A stretch of 64,000 nt of DNA from Halomonas denitrificans (GTDB taxonomy: Bacteria > Pseudomonadota > Gammaproteobacteria > Xanthomonadales > Wenzhouxiangellaceae), in contig JAHVKF010000003.1 of assembly GCA_019800895.1 (NCBI GenBank), positions 248,001 to 312,000 on the forward strand, given 5' to 3'. Shown in pieces: positions 63,470 through 64,000 of this stretch (positions are counted from its first letter, which is position 1; each line of letters opens with the position of its first letter). A model generated the notes under the pieces. It saw nothing but the letters and a program-made list of their open reading frames with translations. It did no database searches and was not told the origin of the DNA. Made by a program: the position numbers and the translations under genes.

Positions 63470-64000
63470 TTACGGGTGACGACAACTTAGTCGCCAAACA
63501 TTTGGCTCGACTTGTCTAAAAGTGCAGTTGTTAAAGTTGAAGCTGTTTACCGCATCGATGAAATCATTCGCAGCGTCGGTGATGTTCTCCCCCTGAAAGG
63601 CATAATCACCATCAAGTGTGTTCACATCTACGGGATTTGGTCCGTTAGGGTTCACGAGCACATCTATGGCATTGCCTTCTGGGTCGATAACTACGATATC
63701 TGACCAGGTCCCGTCCGGATGATAGGTGACCTCAATTCTTGAACGGTCCGGGTAGCGAATCCAAATCGTCAACGGAACGACACGCAATGACTCGCTGACC
63801 CCGCCGTTAGCACCAAGCCCCCTAAGCTGGACTCCCGCTGAGGCCCCTGTTGAGTCTACGGTTGGCAGGAGGCCGTTCGTCGATATTCCAACGCGTAGAG
63901 CGCTAAAGAACGAGTTTCTCAAATAGCCCGTTCGAATATCAAATAATGCCGAGGGTGAAGGAGAAAGCCCTCCGCTGTAGGCCGCCAATTCTGACTGATC
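63470..64000 (-). CDS. Unrecognised protein, N-terminus beyond window edge, low G+C
   Basis: The frame is open from the right edge to a TAA at 63470 (at least 176 codons). The visible part contains IRYPDRSRIEVTYHPDGTWS and VIDPEGNAIDVLVNPNGPNP, beta-rich segments with D/N/G turns, and ends FRQVEPNVWRLSCRHP. A stretch NDFIDAVNSFNFNNC is helical. No family recognised. G+C is clearly lower than in the rest of the window and codon use is different (many A/T third positions), a sign of acquired DNA. A TTG at 63988 is only an internal candidate start. Confidence 0.6.
   Translation of the reverse strand, partial: DQSELAAYSGGLSPSPSALFDIRTGYLRNSFFSALRVGISTNGLLPTVDSTGASAGVQLRGLGANGGVSESLRVVPLTIWIRYPDRSRIEVTYHPDGTWSDIVVIDPEGNAIDVLVNPNGPNPVDVNTLDGDYAFQGENITDAANDFIDAVNSFNFNNCTFRQVEPNVWRLSCRHP

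Overview
The window is about 64 kb of high-G+C DNA (roughly two thirds G+C by eye) from a bacterial chromosome. Gene content and order point to a gammaproteobacterium of the Xanthomonadales (Lysobacterales) type, perhaps near Wenzhouxiangella or Lysobacter. The reasons are the mraZ-to-lpxC division cluster, the purN-purM / DUF2066 / hda neighbourhood, the secreted protein ending in a 'FADGFE' motif, and the many REP-like repeats. No rRNA, tRNA, CRISPR array, prophage or intact insertion sequence was seen. The assignment is inference; no database was searched.

Layout. 1-3.6 kb: purN (edge) and purM leftward; a DUF2066 protein, a CDP-alcohol phosphatidyltransferase and hda rightward. 3.6-6.3 kb: a repeat mosaic, a large lipoprotein gene with an operator-like palindrome, and RNase P RNA. 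6.4-22.8 kb: the division and cell-wall (dcw) cluster, mraZ-rsmH-ftsL-ftsI-murE-murF-mraY-ftsW-murG-murC-ddl-ftsQ-ftsA-ftsZ-lpxC, in canonical order but without murD. It is driven by a promoter overlapped by phased MraZ boxes, and eleven successive gene junctions overlap. 22.8-26.2 kb: dciA-like gene and secA. 26.3-30.5 kb: an orphan response regulator, 3-hydroxybutyrate dehydrogenase, a 3-hydroxybutyrate-oligomer hydrolase and thymidine kinase. 30.6-37.4 kb: rep helicase and mostly exported proteins. 37.5-40.2 kb: anti-sigma factor, ECF sigma factor, a MITE-like element and a fasciclin-domain protein. 40.3-46.1 kb: argG, an S41 peptidase and an unrecognised protein with HEWGH. 46.1-49.6 kb: a probable small RNA, an HNH protein, small proteins and a DASS transporter. 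49.7-54.2 kb: nrdR-ribD-ribE-ribBA-ribH-nusB. 54.4-58.7 kb: an anchored metallopeptidase-like protein, cystathionine beta-synthase, a DUF465 protein and two DUF4398/OmpA lipoproteins. 58.7-63.4 kb: tyrosine/homogentisate catabolism, with marR-maiA leftward and hppD-hmgA-fah rightward around a shared operator. From about 63.47 kb to the edge the G+C falls sharply over a partial gene.

How the genes work together. The dcw block supplies most cytoplasmic and lipid-linked steps of peptidoglycan synthesis plus the divisome core. The missing D-glutamate-adding enzyme must be encoded elsewhere and may be the MurD2/MurL pair known from Xanthomonas. The homogentisate block encodes the route from 4-hydroxyphenylpyruvate to fumarate and acetoacetate. 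Acetoacetate is also the product of the 3-hydroxybutyrate dehydrogenase encoded beside the oligomer hydrolase. The least explained parts are the promoter-to-terminator RNA unit near 46.4 kb, the 268-bp inverted-repeat element upstream of the sigma factor, the 18-bp repeat that places the stop codon of a RidA-like gene, and the unrecognised HEWGH protein.
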